Shown here: positions 7,882-16,782 of the stretch, piece after piece
Layout of the letters: each line of letters opens with the position of its first letter
Position numbering within the stretch: position 1 is the stretch's first letter
Assembly (NCBI GenBank): GCA_018372435.1
Contig: JAHAJA010000003.1
Location: forward strand, 124,001-188,000
DNA from: Clostridiales bacterium
Lineage (GTDB): Bacteria > Bacillota > Clostridia > Lachnospirales > Lachnospiraceae
Direction of reading: 5' to 3'
Length of the DNA stretch: 64,000 bases
The notes under the pieces: generated by a model
The model's input: only the letters and a program-made list of their open reading frames with translations
Database searches by the model: none
Told to the model about the DNA's origin: nothing
Program-made: the position numbers and the translations under genes

Positions 7882-7970
7882 CTCAAACTTCGCACATAAA
7901 AACTTCAATGAGAGTAGGTAAGTGAATATGGCAGTTAACTACTCCTCGAAATCTTCAAGTGAAGTTTGAG
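7882..7970. repeat. Short inverted-repeat element, family B copy 2
   Basis: Imperfect palindrome in the lysR-modA divergent region. CTCAAACTTCGCAC at the left pairs with GTGAAGTTTGAG at the right. It is a reverse-complement relative of 330-389. The rest of 7971-8282 is AT-rich and should hold the modA promoter, but I could not assign one securely. A shorter inverted repeat (ATCCTA/TAGGAT) lies near 8126-8175. Confidence 0.7.
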
Positions 7971-8282
7971 TTATCTTATTATAGAAGGATTTACAATTAA
8001 AGTCAATTTCTCAACATTAGTTCTTTTGGTAGAATTGATTTAGAAAATAATGTTAATACAGATAAATTAAAAAGATAATTAGGTATTGTACATACACCAT
8101 AGATAAAGGGAGTAGTGGTTTGCCTATCCTATTGATTTTAACTATTAGACTAAGCAGTTTTTTGATGGTAGGATTGCTAATTATAATCTACTGTTCAACA
8201 TTATTATACCACTATAGAATAACCAAAGAGTAGATGAACGGTAGCAGCTATAAAATCTTAGGAGAAAGAAGAGGTACATTTT

Positions 8283-9251
8283 ATGAAGAAAAGAATAGTC
8301 GGTTTAGTAATGATAGTAATGCTTTTGGCTTCTATGTTGCTGGGATGCTCAAGTAAGAAGGATAATAAAGGTGATGAAGCGAAGTCGACGAGCGTAGAGG
8401 TAGAATCGGAGACTACGAGTGCAGATGTAGAATCAGAGACGGCGAGCACAGAGACCAAAACACAGACAACGAGTTCTGAGGTGAAATCAGAAGCAGCACA
8501 GACAGAGATTCAAGTTTTCATAGCTGCGAGTTTAAGTGATGCAATGGAAGAGATTAAGAACATGTATAATAAGACGCATCCGAATGTAACGATTGCATAT
8601 AATGCAGATAGTTCTGGCACGCTCCTTACGCAAGTTCAGGAAGGATACGAATGCGATATCTTCTTCTCAGCGGCAACAAAACAGATGGATACACTAGAGA
8701 GCGAAGGATATCTTGTTGAGGGAACTAGAAAAAACTTATTAAACAATCAAGTGGTATTGATTACACCAAAAGGAAGTGGAACGAAGGTTACTGGTTTTGA
8801 TACTATGAATCTAGCTGAGAGTATGGCACTTGCAGGTGGAAGCGTACCTGTTGGAAAATATACAAGAACCATACTTGTGAACTTAGGTTTACTAGAAGCA
8901 GTAGATGATACAGCTGTATATACATCGGAAGAAGTTTCAGGAGCGCTTGGAGGAATTGAGATTAATGAATGTGGTAATGTGAGTAAAGTAACGGAAGCGG
9001 TGAAAGAAGGTTCCAATGAAATCGGTACCGTATATTATTCAGATGCGTATTCCGTAAAAGACGATGTGGATATTATTGCATATGCAGATAAAGCCTTAAC
9101 AGGGGATATTATTTATCCTGTTGCAATGCTTAACAATTCCGAAGCAGATGACTCGAAGAAACAAGCGGCAGCTGATTTTCTAGCTTTCTTAGATACAGAT
9201 GAGGCAAAAGCTGTATTTGAGAAATATATGTTTATGATCTATACGGAGTAA
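8283..9251 (+). CDS. modA: Molybdate ABC transporter substrate-binding lipoprotein ModA
   Basis: Extracellular molybdate-binding protein of 322 residues anchored by lipid at Cys22 (lipobox LLGC). Residues 25-80 form a Ser/Thr/Glu-rich linker built of similar short units (SVEVESETTSADVESETAS). The binding domain begins at IQVFIAASLSDAMEEI, a ModA signature, and continues with YNADSSGTLLTQV, CDIFFSAA and a C-terminal AADFLAFLDTDEAKAVFEKY segment. It captures molybdate, possibly tungstate, and passes it to ModB. First gene of modABC; 21 bp separate it from modB. Molybdenum supply fits the nearby nif genes. Confidence 0.92.
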   Translation: MKKRIVGLVMIVMLLASMLLGCSSKKDNKGDEAKSTSVEVESETTSADVESETASTETKTQTTSSEVKSEAAQTEIQVFIAASLSDAMEEIKNMYNKTHPNVTIAYNADSSGTLLTQVQEGYECDIFFSAATKQMDTLESEGYLVEGTRKNLLNNQVVLITPKGSGTKVTGFDTMNLAESMALAGGSVPVGKYTRTILVNLGLLEAVDDTAVYTSEEVSGALGGIEINECGNVSKVTEAVKEGSNEIGTVYYSDAYSVKDDVDIIAYADKALTGDIIYPVAMLNNSEADDSKKQAAADFLAFLDTDEAKAVFEKYMFMIYTE

Positions 9252-9272
9252 ATTGATTAGGGGGTTGGTACC

Positions 9273-9968
9273 ATGTTAGATATCTTAAAAGAACTCGACT
9301 ATAGTCCATTGATAATATCATTAAAAACAGGAATAGCAGCAACGATTGTTTCCTTCTTTGTAGGAATATGGTTAGCTGGTAGAGTTGTTAGAATGAGTGA
9401 ACCAAAAAAGGCAGTGGCAGATGGAATTCTTACACTTCCAATGGTATTACCTCCAACAGTAGCAGGATTTTTTCTTCTCTTATTATTTAGTAGAAGAAGG
9501 ACGATAGGTATTTTTCTATTTGATACCTTTGACCTTAAGATTGTTCAAACGTGGCTAGGCTGTGTAATTGCAGCGACCGTAATTGCGTTGCCACTCATGT
9601 ATCGGAATGCAAGAGCCGCTTTTGAACAGGTTGATTCCAATCTGATTTTTGCAGCACGGACACTCGGAATATCTGAGAGAAAGATATTCTGGAAGGTGAT
9701 TATTCCTACCGCAGCACCTGGTATAGCATCAGGAACGATTCTTACATTCGCAAGAGCGATTGGAGAATATGGTGCAACATCCATGTTGGCTGGTAATATC
9801 GCAGGGAAAACAGGAACAATATCACAAAAAATTGCGATGGTTATACAAGATGGTAATTATCAGATAGCAGGAATTTGGGTAGCTATTATAATAATAATAT
9901 CATTTGGGATAGTAGTTTCAATTAACTTGGTTACAGGTAGAAGAATGAAGAATGTGACAAGGTGGTAG
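9273..9968 (+). CDS. modB: Molybdate ABC transporter permease ModB
   Basis: Integral membrane permease of 231 residues with about five membrane segments. The conserved ABC-importer loop with EAA-type motif spans AARTLGISERKIFWKVIIPTAAPGIASG (about 129-156), followed by GEYGATSMLAGNI, which is typical of ModB/CysT permeases. It forms the membrane channel for molybdate and couples to ModC. It ends 4 bp before modC, so the genes are tightly linked. Confidence 0.92.
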   Translation: MLDILKELDYSPLIISLKTGIAATIVSFFVGIWLAGRVVRMSEPKKAVADGILTLPMVLPPTVAGFFLLLLFSRRRTIGIFLFDTFDLKIVQTWLGCVIAATVIALPLMYRNARAAFEQVDSNLIFAARTLGISERKIFWKVIIPTAAPGIASGTILTFARAIGEYGATSMLAGNIAGKTGTISQKIAMVIQDGNYQIAGIWVAIIIIISFGIVVSINLVTGRRMKNVTRW

Positions 9969-9972
9969 TCAT

Positions 9973-11028
9973 ATGATGATTCATGTTGATATAGAGAAGG
10001 ACTTTCAAAGTTTCAGATTAATGTCTAAGTTTGTGGGAGACGATGACAGGATAGGAATATTAGGGGCGTCGGGGTGCGGTAAAAGTATGACGTTAAAGGC
10101 GATAGCAGGTATTATCACACCGGATAAGGGAAGGATACTTGTTAATGATCAAGTTTATTTTGATTCCGAGATGAATATTAATATTCCTCCACAGAAAAGA
10201 AACATAGGATACCTGTTTCAAAATTACGCATTATTTCCTACCATGACAGTGGAGAAGAATATTGCAGCAGGGCTTGGAGGAAGAAAACAGGAAGAAATCA
10301 AAGAACGTGTTGCTATCATGATTAAGAAGTTTGCCTTGAAAGGACTTGAGAAAAGGTATCCCAAAGAATTATCCGGGGGTCAACAGCAAAGAGTTGCACT
10401 TGCAAGAATCATGGCATATGAACCGGAGGTACTAATGCTTGATGAACCTTTCTCAGCACTAGATAGTTTTCTAAAAGATAATCTCAAGATGGAGATGAAG
10501 CATCTCTTAGATGAATATGAGGGTGGTATGATTATGGTTTCCCATAGTAGAGATGAGATTTATGAGTTTACGAATCAATTACTTCTTATGGATCAAGGTC
10601 ATGTGATTGAAACAGGAAAAACTAGAGACTTATTCGCAAAACCATATCGAATGGAGACGGCAAGATTAACTGGTTGTAAGAATTTATCGCCGATAACGAG
10701 ACTGGATGAGAACCACGTGTATGCTAAGGAATGGGGGATTACCTTGGAAACAGTAGATAAAGTACATGATAATATAACACATGTAGGGATTCGTTCTCAT
10801 CACATTAAACTTTCAGAGAAGGAACAGGTAAATAGTTTTCCATTTGATTTACTAGAACAATCAGAAACACCATTTGAATATAAATACATTGTAAAAAAAT
10901 TAGATAGTAACCATAGTCATATGTGGTGGCAAGTGCCAAAGAACAAAGAGAATATCTTCACTCGTCAGCGAGGAGGTTACCTTCATATTCAACCAGAAGA
11001 TGTGATGTTGCTATCTTCGAAAACTTGA
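9973..11028 (+). CDS. modC: Molybdate ABC transporter ATP-binding protein ModC
   Basis: ATPase of 351 residues. Walker A is GASGCGKS (31-38), then the Q-loop in YLFQNYALFP, the signature LSGGQQQR and Walker B VLMLDEPF. The switch histidine is in MVSHSRDE. The C-terminal 110 residues hold a shortened TOBE-like molybdate-binding region, smaller than in E. coli ModC. Two adjacent ATG codons are possible starts at 9973 and 9976 after AAGGTGG. It powers ModAB and closes the operon before a strong terminator. Confidence 0.92.
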   Translation: MMIHVDIEKDFQSFRLMSKFVGDDDRIGILGASGCGKSMTLKAIAGIITPDKGRILVNDQVYFDSEMNINIPPQKRNIGYLFQNYALFPTMTVEKNIAAGLGGRKQEEIKERVAIMIKKFALKGLEKRYPKELSGGQQQRVALARIMAYEPEVLMLDEPFSALDSFLKDNLKMEMKHLLDEYEGGMIMVSHSRDEIYEFTNQLLLMDQGHVIETGKTRDLFAKPYRMETARLTGCKNLSPITRLDENHVYAKEWGITLETVDKVHDNITHVGIRSHHIKLSEKEQVNSFPFDLLEQSETPFEYKYIVKKLDSNHSHMWWQVPKNKENIFTRQRGGYLHIQPEDVMLLSSKT

Positions 11029-11102
11029 TTTTATTCTTGCAAATATGAGAATTAACGTTTATAATGATTTAAGAATATAATATTTGCGCGTATAAGAAAT
11101 CA

Positions 11103-11143
11103 GCGTGAGATCATGTAGTAGATGGTCTCACGCTTTCTTTTTT
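11103..11143 (+). terminator. Terminator after modABC
   Basis: Stem GCGTGAGA/TCTCACGC with a 15-nt loop followed by TTTCTTTTTT, 75 bp after the modC stop. Confidence 0.9.
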
Positions 11144-11164
11144 GCCCATATTTAAATTAATAAT

Positions 11165-11254
11165 TGGTTAGGGTGTCAAGTAACTACATTATGAATAGAG
11201 TAGGTAATTGAAATATGATTAATAGAAAGGAAAAGAGTTCTTAAACACCTATAT
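11165..11254. repeat. Possible degenerate family A element
   Basis: GGTTAGGGTGTCAA at 11165-11178 is identical to the terminus of the family A element at 394-663. A weak opposite end, CTTAAACACCTA, occurs near 11241-11252. No flanking direct repeat is clear. It may be a worn or solo end lying just before the DUF2798 gene. Confidence 0.4.
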
Positions 11255-11282
11255 TGTATAAAAGAAAAGAGGATAAAGAGAG

Positions 11283-11765
11283 ATGGAATTTTACATGAAG
11301 TTACCAAGGAACAAGAAAGAATTTATAGTATTTATGGCAGTGATATCAATTATATCGGTTAATATAATTGCACCGTTAATCACGTGCTTTGAGGTTGGTT
11401 TCCATATGAGCGTTTGGGGGGAGGCACTTAAAATTATGCCATTTATATGGATAAGTGTAATAATACTAGTATTGCTTACCTATAAACCTGCTGAATGGCT
11501 AACGTCAAAAATAATTGATAAGGAGGATAGTTTTCGATCTGTTATTGTAATTAATATATTATGTACTGTGTTTTTAATGTCAATATTTTTAACAGTAATT
11601 GGTACTTGGATTGGAAGTAGGCAGATAAGTATGGAGCCTATACATGGGTTCTTCTATAGATGGCCAAGAAATTTTACTATATCATTTGCAGTTGAATTAT
11701 TGATTGCACAACCAATCGCAAGATATGTAATGTTAAAAATCCATCTAGTTAAAGAGCAGAATTAG
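11283..11765 (+). CDS. DUF2798-type membrane protein
   Basis: Small integral membrane protein of 160 residues with four predicted membrane segments in two similar halves (about 15-70 and 88-155). Each half has a helix pair with a polar P(I/R) motif near the end, consistent with a tandem DUF2798 protein. Function unknown. It stands alone between the modABC terminator and the alcohol dehydrogenase. Confidence 0.65.
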   Translation: MEFYMKLPRNKKEFIVFMAVISIISVNIIAPLITCFEVGFHMSVWGEALKIMPFIWISVIILVLLTYKPAEWLTSKIIDKEDSFRSVIVINILCTVFLMSIFLTVIGTWIGSRQISMEPIHGFFYRWPRNFTISFAVELLIAQPIARYVMLKIHLVKEQN

Positions 11766-11896
11766 GAAAGTATTTAACAATACATTTGAGATATAGGTAT
11801 GAATGAGATATAATGATTTATATAGTATTAAAAATTCTATATTGAATATACTAGGTTGGCGGGAGCAACAATCTAGAGAAAAACAGGAGGCAACAT

Positions 11897-13054
11897 ATGA
11901 ACAATTTTAAATTTCATGCCCGTACAGATATCCGTTTTGGTAGGGATCAGATTATTAATTTGCCAGGACTATTAACAGCATATGGTAAGAATGTTTTATT
12001 AGTATATGGTGGAGGGAGTATTAAGAAGCTAGGTTTATATGGTCAAATTATAGATTTATTAAAAGGATTTAGTATAGTAGAATTACCTGGGGTTGAACCA
12101 AATCCGAGAATCACTTCTGTTAGAGAAGGTGTTAGATTATGCAAAGAACATAAGATAGATGTTGTACTAGCAGTGGGTGGAGGAAGTTGTATTGATGCGG
12201 CTAAGGTTATAGCTGGTGGTGCATTCTATGATGGAGATCCTTGGGACTTAGTTGTAGACCCTTCTAAGATCGATGAGGTTTTACCAATTGTTACTGTACT
12301 TACACTAGCAGCAACAGGTTCTGAGATGAACGGGAATGCAGTAATTAGCAACATGGAAACAAAAGAAAAGTTTGGTACAGGAAGTCCTAATTTCATACCA
12401 ATGGCATCTATACTTGACCCTACGTATCTATTTACACTACCTAAGACGCAAACTGCAGCTGGAACAGCAGATATTATGTCGCATGTATATGAACAGTATT
12501 TTCAAAAAGATGACGAAGCATATCTATCAGATTGTTTATGCGAAAGTATCTTAAAGACTTGTATCAAGTACTGCCCAGTGGCATTAGAGAATCCAAAGGA
12601 TTATGAAGCACGTTCTAATCTTATGTGGGCTTCAACATTAGCCCTTAATGGATTGGTTTGTGCAGGTAAAGGTGGAGCCTGGACTTGCCACCCAATTGAG
12701 CATGAACTTAGTGCATTCTACGATATTACTCATGGAGTAGGTTTGGCGATTGTTACGCCGAGTTGGATGCGATATATCTTAAGTGAGAAGACACTTCATA
12801 AATTCTGTAACTACGCAAGAAATGTATGGAATTTCGAAGGTGAAGATAGCATGGAATTAGCTACTAAGGGAATTGACGCAACAGAAAACTTCTTTAAAGA
12901 ATGTGGTATTCCTATGACGCTTAAGGAAGCTGGAATTGAAGAGAAATCCCTTCATGATATGGCTGTTGCTACGACAAATCACAATGATATGGAAAGCTGC
13001 TATGTAGGACTTTCTACAGAAGATATTGAAACTATATTAAAGAATTGTTTATAA
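11897..13054 (+). CDS. Iron-containing alcohol dehydrogenase, YqhD/butanol dehydrogenase type
   Basis: Group III metal-dependent alcohol dehydrogenase, 385 residues. GGGS motifs at 38-41 and about 94-97 (VGGGSCIDAAK) bind NAD(P)H. Metal ligands are expected in the TADIMSHVYEQ, CHPIEHELSA and ITHGVGLAI stretches. It resembles the NADPH-dependent butanol dehydrogenases of solventogenic clostridia and E. coli YqhD and would reduce aldehydes to alcohols in fermentation or detoxification. AGGAGG precedes the ATG by 8 nt. It appears monocistronic, followed by a large hairpin. Confidence 0.9.
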   Translation: MNNFKFHARTDIRFGRDQIINLPGLLTAYGKNVLLVYGGGSIKKLGLYGQIIDLLKGFSIVELPGVEPNPRITSVREGVRLCKEHKIDVVLAVGGGSCIDAAKVIAGGAFYDGDPWDLVVDPSKIDEVLPIVTVLTLAATGSEMNGNAVISNMETKEKFGTGSPNFIPMASILDPTYLFTLPKTQTAAGTADIMSHVYEQYFQKDDEAYLSDCLCESILKTCIKYCPVALENPKDYEARSNLMWASTLALNGLVCAGKGGAWTCHPIEHELSAFYDITHGVGLAIVTPSWMRYILSEKTLHKFCNYARNVWNFEGEDSMELATKGIDATENFFKECGIPMTLKEAGIEEKSLHDMAVATTNHNDMESCYVGLSTEDIETILKNCL

Positions 13055-13120
13055 AGAATTGCTTTAAGCAAATTCTTTATAAAGAAATTCTCAATAAAAA
13101 ATATCTATAAAGAAAATTAT

Positions 13121-13166
13121 CAAGTAAGGAATTCCCGCGGCTTACCCGTGGAGAATTCCTTACTTG
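13121..13166 (+). terminator. Large hairpin after alcohol dehydrogenase
   Basis: Near-perfect stem CAAGTAAGGAATTC/GAATTCCTTACTTG with an inner CCGCGG/CCGTGG pair and a short loop. There is no strong T-run after it, so it may be a processing or stabilising hairpin rather than a classical terminator. Confidence 0.65.
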
Positions 13167-13246
13167 TGTTGAAATCGAATTACAAGTATCCTATCCAATG
13201 GTTTATGTCATATACATCGATAATTTCAATATATTATTACTATAAT

Positions 13247-13371
13247 GATTCGGGCGTCAAAAGCCTTTCGCAAAACTGTTGCGAGTGAACTACGTTTGGC
13301 ATAACTTATTTACACATAAATTAGTGCAAATTGGCGAGATGAAAAATAAACTGGCTTATGACACTCGAATC
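13247..13371. mobile_element. MITE-like element, family A copy 2, with 7-8 bp direct repeats
   Basis: A 125-bp element whose 19-bp termini, GATTCGGGCGTCAAAAGCC and (reverse complement) GATTCGAGTGTCATAAGCC, match at 16 positions. CTATAATG occurs at 13240-13247 and 13372-13379, a clean direct repeat at both edges. Its reverse complement shares blocks with 394-663, such as CAATTTGCAC, ATGC-AAAC-TAGTT and CGCAAC. It has no coding capacity and ends 28 bp before the DUF4491 start codon, so it may supply part of that promoter or leader. Confidence 0.8.
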
Positions 13372-13399
13372 CTATAATGATAAAAAAAGGAGTAGATTT

Positions 13400-13690
13400 A
13401 TGTATTTTAATGGTCTGATAACAGGTATAGTAGCGTTCTTAATAATAGGTGGTTTGCATCCAGTAGTTATTAAAACAGAATATTACATAGGTAAAAAGGC
13501 TTGGCCAGTGTTTGGTGTAACAGGTATTGGTTGTATTGTTGCTTCGCTATTTTGTAAACAGAATGTAGTTAGTACGATATTAGCAATCTTGGGATTTTCA
13601 TTATTATGGAGTATTCAGGAATTATTCGAACAGGAAGAGAGAGTCGAAAAAGGTTGGTTTCCTAAGAATCCGAACAAAAAACAACAGTAA
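13400..13690 (+). CDS. DUF4491 family membrane protein
   Basis: Small membrane protein of 96 residues with three hydrophobic segments. The conserved ends are MYFNGLITG at the N-terminus and LWSIQELFEQEERVEKGWFP near the C-terminus, which I recognise as DUF4491. Function unknown. ATG 13400 is chosen because AAGGAG lies 7 nt upstream; an upstream ATG at 13358 lies inside the repeat element. A terminator hairpin follows the stop. Confidence 0.8.
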   Translation: MYFNGLITGIVAFLIIGGLHPVVIKTEYYIGKKAWPVFGVTGIGCIVASLFCKQNVVSTILAILGFSLLWSIQELFEQEERVEKGWFPKNPNKKQQ

Positions 13691-13702
13691 AATAGCGTGT
13701 TT

Positions 13703-13738
13703 AAAACCCATGGTAATTAGTAAATTATTATGGGTTTT
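13703..13738 (+). terminator. Terminator after DUF4491 gene
   Basis: Stem AAAACCCAT/ATGGGTTTT around an AT-rich loop, followed by ATTATATT; 13 bp after the stop. Confidence 0.7.
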
Positions 13739-13849
13739 ATTATATTCAATAAGTAGTCATTTATTATATTGAATTAAAAATATTATATGATACAATGTAT
13801 AGAGTTGTACATTGAATACATACGCATGGATAAAATTTTGGAGGTTAAT

Positions 13850-15208
13850 ATGCAGATCATTATAGTTGGTTGTGGAAAAGTAGGAAGTACATTAGCGGAG
13901 CAACTAAGTCAAGAGGGACATGATATCTCAGTCATTGATATAAATGAAAAAATAGTTGAGGAAGTTTCATATAAATACGATTCCCTTGGAGTAGTGGGGA
14001 ATGGTGCTAGTCACTTAACACAAGTAGAAGCAGGAATTGAAAAGGCACATCTTCTTATTGCAGTAACTGGATCGGATGAGTTGAATCTTCTTTGTTGTTT
14101 AATTGCAAGAAAAGTTGGAGATTGTAAGACAATTGCAAGAGTTCGAAATCCTATTTATAGTAAGGAGATTAATTTTATTAAAGAAGAACTTGGTTTGTCT
14201 ATGGTTATCAATCCAGAGAATGCGGCAGCAAGTGAGATAACAAGGGTACTGCGATTTCCTTCCGCAATAAGTATTGATCGTTTTAATAAAGGACGAGTGG
14301 AATTATTAAACTTTAAAGTACAAGAGGGCTCTATTCTACATAATATTAGTGTTAAAGAAATTGCAAGTAAGTTACACTGTGATGTTTTAGTTTGTACTGT
14401 GGAGCGTGCGGAAGAGGTTATCATTCCAAATGGAGAATTCATTATCAAAGAAAAAGATGTGGTATCAATTATAGCTTCTCATAAAAAGGCAGTGGAATTT
14501 TTTGTTAAGATTGGAGTTATATCTAATCCTGTTAAGAATGCTATGTTAATAGGTGGTGGTGCATTATCTTATTATTTGGCAAATCAACTAATTGGTTATG
14601 GGATTGATGTTAAGATTATTGAACAGGATCTAAATCGTTGTGAAGTCTTAACCGAATTATTACCACGTGCTATGATTATTAACGGAGATGGAACGAATCA
14701 GAGTTTATTGAAGGAAGAAGGAATTGAAGAGACAGAATCCTTTGCTTCATTAACTGGTTTGGATGAAGAGAATGTATTACTATCGCTATATGCTCATAGT
14801 AAAACAAAAGGAAAGATTATAACGAAGGTTAATCGTATTGCTTTTGATGATGTTATTAATAATTTAGAGTTAGGTAGTGTTATCTACCCCAAATATATAA
14901 CAGCAGAGTATATAGTTCAATATGTAAGAGCGATGAATAATTCGATCGGAAGTAATGTGGAGACACTATATAAGATAAAGAAGGATAAAGCTGAAGCGCT
15001 TGAATTTTATGTAAATGAAGATTCGAAGTTAATAGGAATTCCTATAGAGAAGTTAAATCTTAAAGATAATCTATTAATTTGCTGTATTAATCGAAGTGGA
15101 AAGATTATTACTCCAAGGGGCCAAGATTGCATTGTCAAAGGGGACCGTGTAATTGTTGTTACAACTAATTTAGGCTATCAAGATTTAGCAGATATATTAA
15201 GGGGATAA
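13850..15208 (+). CDS. trkA: Trk potassium uptake regulatory subunit TrkA
   Basis: Cytoplasmic regulatory protein of the Trk K+ importer, 452 residues, built of two RCK units. The first NAD-binding motif IIIVGCGKVGSTLAEQL is at the N-terminus and the second, AMLIGGGALSYYLANQL, starts near residue 225. Each is followed by a TrkA-C subdomain. It binds nucleotides to gate TrkH. GGAGG is placed correctly for ATG 13850; the longer frame from 13787 lacks support. trkH starts 4 bp after its stop. Confidence 0.93.
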   Translation: MQIIIVGCGKVGSTLAEQLSQEGHDISVIDINEKIVEEVSYKYDSLGVVGNGASHLTQVEAGIEKAHLLIAVTGSDELNLLCCLIARKVGDCKTIARVRNPIYSKEINFIKEELGLSMVINPENAAASEITRVLRFPSAISIDRFNKGRVELLNFKVQEGSILHNISVKEIASKLHCDVLVCTVERAEEVIIPNGEFIIKEKDVVSIIASHKKAVEFFVKIGVISNPVKNAMLIGGGALSYYLANQLIGYGIDVKIIEQDLNRCEVLTELLPRAMIINGDGTNQSLLKEEGIEETESFASLTGLDEENVLLSLYAHSKTKGKIITKVNRIAFDDVINNLELGSVIYPKYITAEYIVQYVRAMNNSIGSNVETLYKIKKDKAEALEFYVNEDSKLIGIPIEKLNLKDNLLICCINRSGKIITPRGQDCIVKGDRVIVVTTNLGYQDLADILRG

Positions 15209-15212
15209 TACT

Positions 15213-16670
15213 ATGAATTATAGATTTATTAGTTACATTGTAGGTTGGATATTGAATTTCCAAGGGATATTTCTAATAATCCCGAGTTTTGTTGCAGTTT
15301 ATTATGGAGAGGATAGCGGTTTTGCTTATGTTGTAACATCGATTATTTGCCTTGCGATCGGTATTTCATTAACGTTAAAAAAACCTTCCAATAAAGCGTT
15401 TTATGCCAAAGATGGCTTTATTAGCGTTGCTGCCTGTTGGATTGTACTTAGTATAACTGGCGCTTTGCCATTTGTGTTTAATGGAGAAATACCGTCTATA
15501 GTGGATGCTATGTTTGAGACAATCTCTGGTTTTACTACGACAGGAGCAACGATTCTTAGTGATGTAGAAGCATTGTCAAAATGTAATTTGTTTTGGAGAA
15601 GCTTTACACATTGGATCGGCGGTATGGGAGTTCTTGTCTTTGTTCTATGTATCCTTCCACTTGCTGGCGGGGATAACATGCATCTATTGAAAGCGGAAAG
15701 CCCAGGTCCAAGTGTCAATAAATTAGTTCCACGTGTTCGAGATACCGCATTGATTCTATATGGAATCTATATCTTTTTAACTTTAATAGAAGTAGTACTT
15801 CTGTTGATTAGTGGAATGACTGTTTTTGATGCATTGACAACCTCTTTTGGTACTGCTGGAACAGGTGGCTTTGGTATTAAGAATAACAGTATGGCAGACT
15901 ACAGTGTTGCAATACAAAATATTGTTGGAGTATTCATGATGTTATTCGGCGTGAATTTTTCGATCTACTTCTTGCTTTTAGTTCGTAAGCCAAAACAGAT
16001 TCTAAAGAGTGAAGAACTTCGTGTGTATGTAGGAATTATAGCTATATCTACTATTGTAATAGGTATCAATATTAGAGGATCTTTCCCAAGTATATGGTCA
16101 GCATTACAACAAGCATTCTTTCAAGTGTCGTCAATAATTACGACGACTGGATTTGCTACCGTTGATTTTAACTTGTGGCCTTCTCTTTCAAAGAGTGTCT
16201 TAATCTTATTGATGTTTGTTGGCGCATGTGCGGGTAGCACTGGTGGTGGTATTAAGGTATCAAGGATTGTGATTTTGTGGAAAGATATTAAGAATGAACT
16301 TGCTGCATATATGCATCCAAGAAGTGTACGTACCGTTCGTATAGAAGGTAAAAAGGTAAATAACGAAATTGTGAATTCCGTTAAAACATACATTTCCTTG
16401 TACCTTGTGATTTTCATAAGTTCAGTTTTACTAATATCTTTTGAGAACTATAGCTTTGAAACGAATTTTACAGCAGTTGCTGCAACGCTTAATAATGTTG
16501 GTCCTGGTTTTGACGGTGTTGGGCCAATGGAGAACTTTGCAAAATATAGTCCATTTTCAAAATGCATACTAATGTTTGATATGCTAGCAGGTAGATTAGA
16601 ATTAATTCCAATGGTAATTATATTCAATCCAAGTGTTTGGAAAATCAAAGGAAAAAGGTTATTTGGTTAA
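15213..16670 (+). CDS. trkH: Trk potassium uptake channel TrkH
   Basis: Membrane pore subunit of 485 residues with about ten membrane segments arranged as repeated M1-P-M2 units. Selectivity-filter loops appear as SGFTTTGATIL, FGTAGTGGFG, ITTTGFATVDF and NNVGPGFDGVGP. It works with TrkA in the same two-gene operon. A 103-bp gap to the MATE gene follows, with no clear terminator. Confidence 0.93.
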   Translation: MNYRFISYIVGWILNFQGIFLIIPSFVAVYYGEDSGFAYVVTSIICLAIGISLTLKKPSNKAFYAKDGFISVAACWIVLSITGALPFVFNGEIPSIVDAMFETISGFTTTGATILSDVEALSKCNLFWRSFTHWIGGMGVLVFVLCILPLAGGDNMHLLKAESPGPSVNKLVPRVRDTALILYGIYIFLTLIEVVLLLISGMTVFDALTTSFGTAGTGGFGIKNNSMADYSVAIQNIVGVFMMLFGVNFSIYFLLLVRKPKQILKSEELRVYVGIIAISTIVIGINIRGSFPSIWSALQQAFFQVSSIITTTGFATVDFNLWPSLSKSVLILLMFVGACAGSTGGGIKVSRIVILWKDIKNELAAYMHPRSVRTVRIEGKKVNNEIVNSVKTYISLYLVIFISSVLLISFENYSFETNFTAVAATLNNVGPGFDGVGPMENFAKYSPFSKCILMFDMLAGRLELIPMVIIFNPSVWKIKGKRLFG

Positions 16671-16782
16671 AGAAAAACTAATATAGTAGAAGATAAGACA
16701 ATAAATATATAATAAATTGTATTGTTTATTCTGTGGTTTGTATTAGAATATCTATGAATATACAATTAGGAGGATGTCGAAG

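Noticed and set aside
8040..8282. Molybdenum cofactor or tungstate riboswitch before modA
   Set aside because: I searched for a compact conserved fold and saw only a short inverted repeat near 8126-8175; nothing matches the motif I know.
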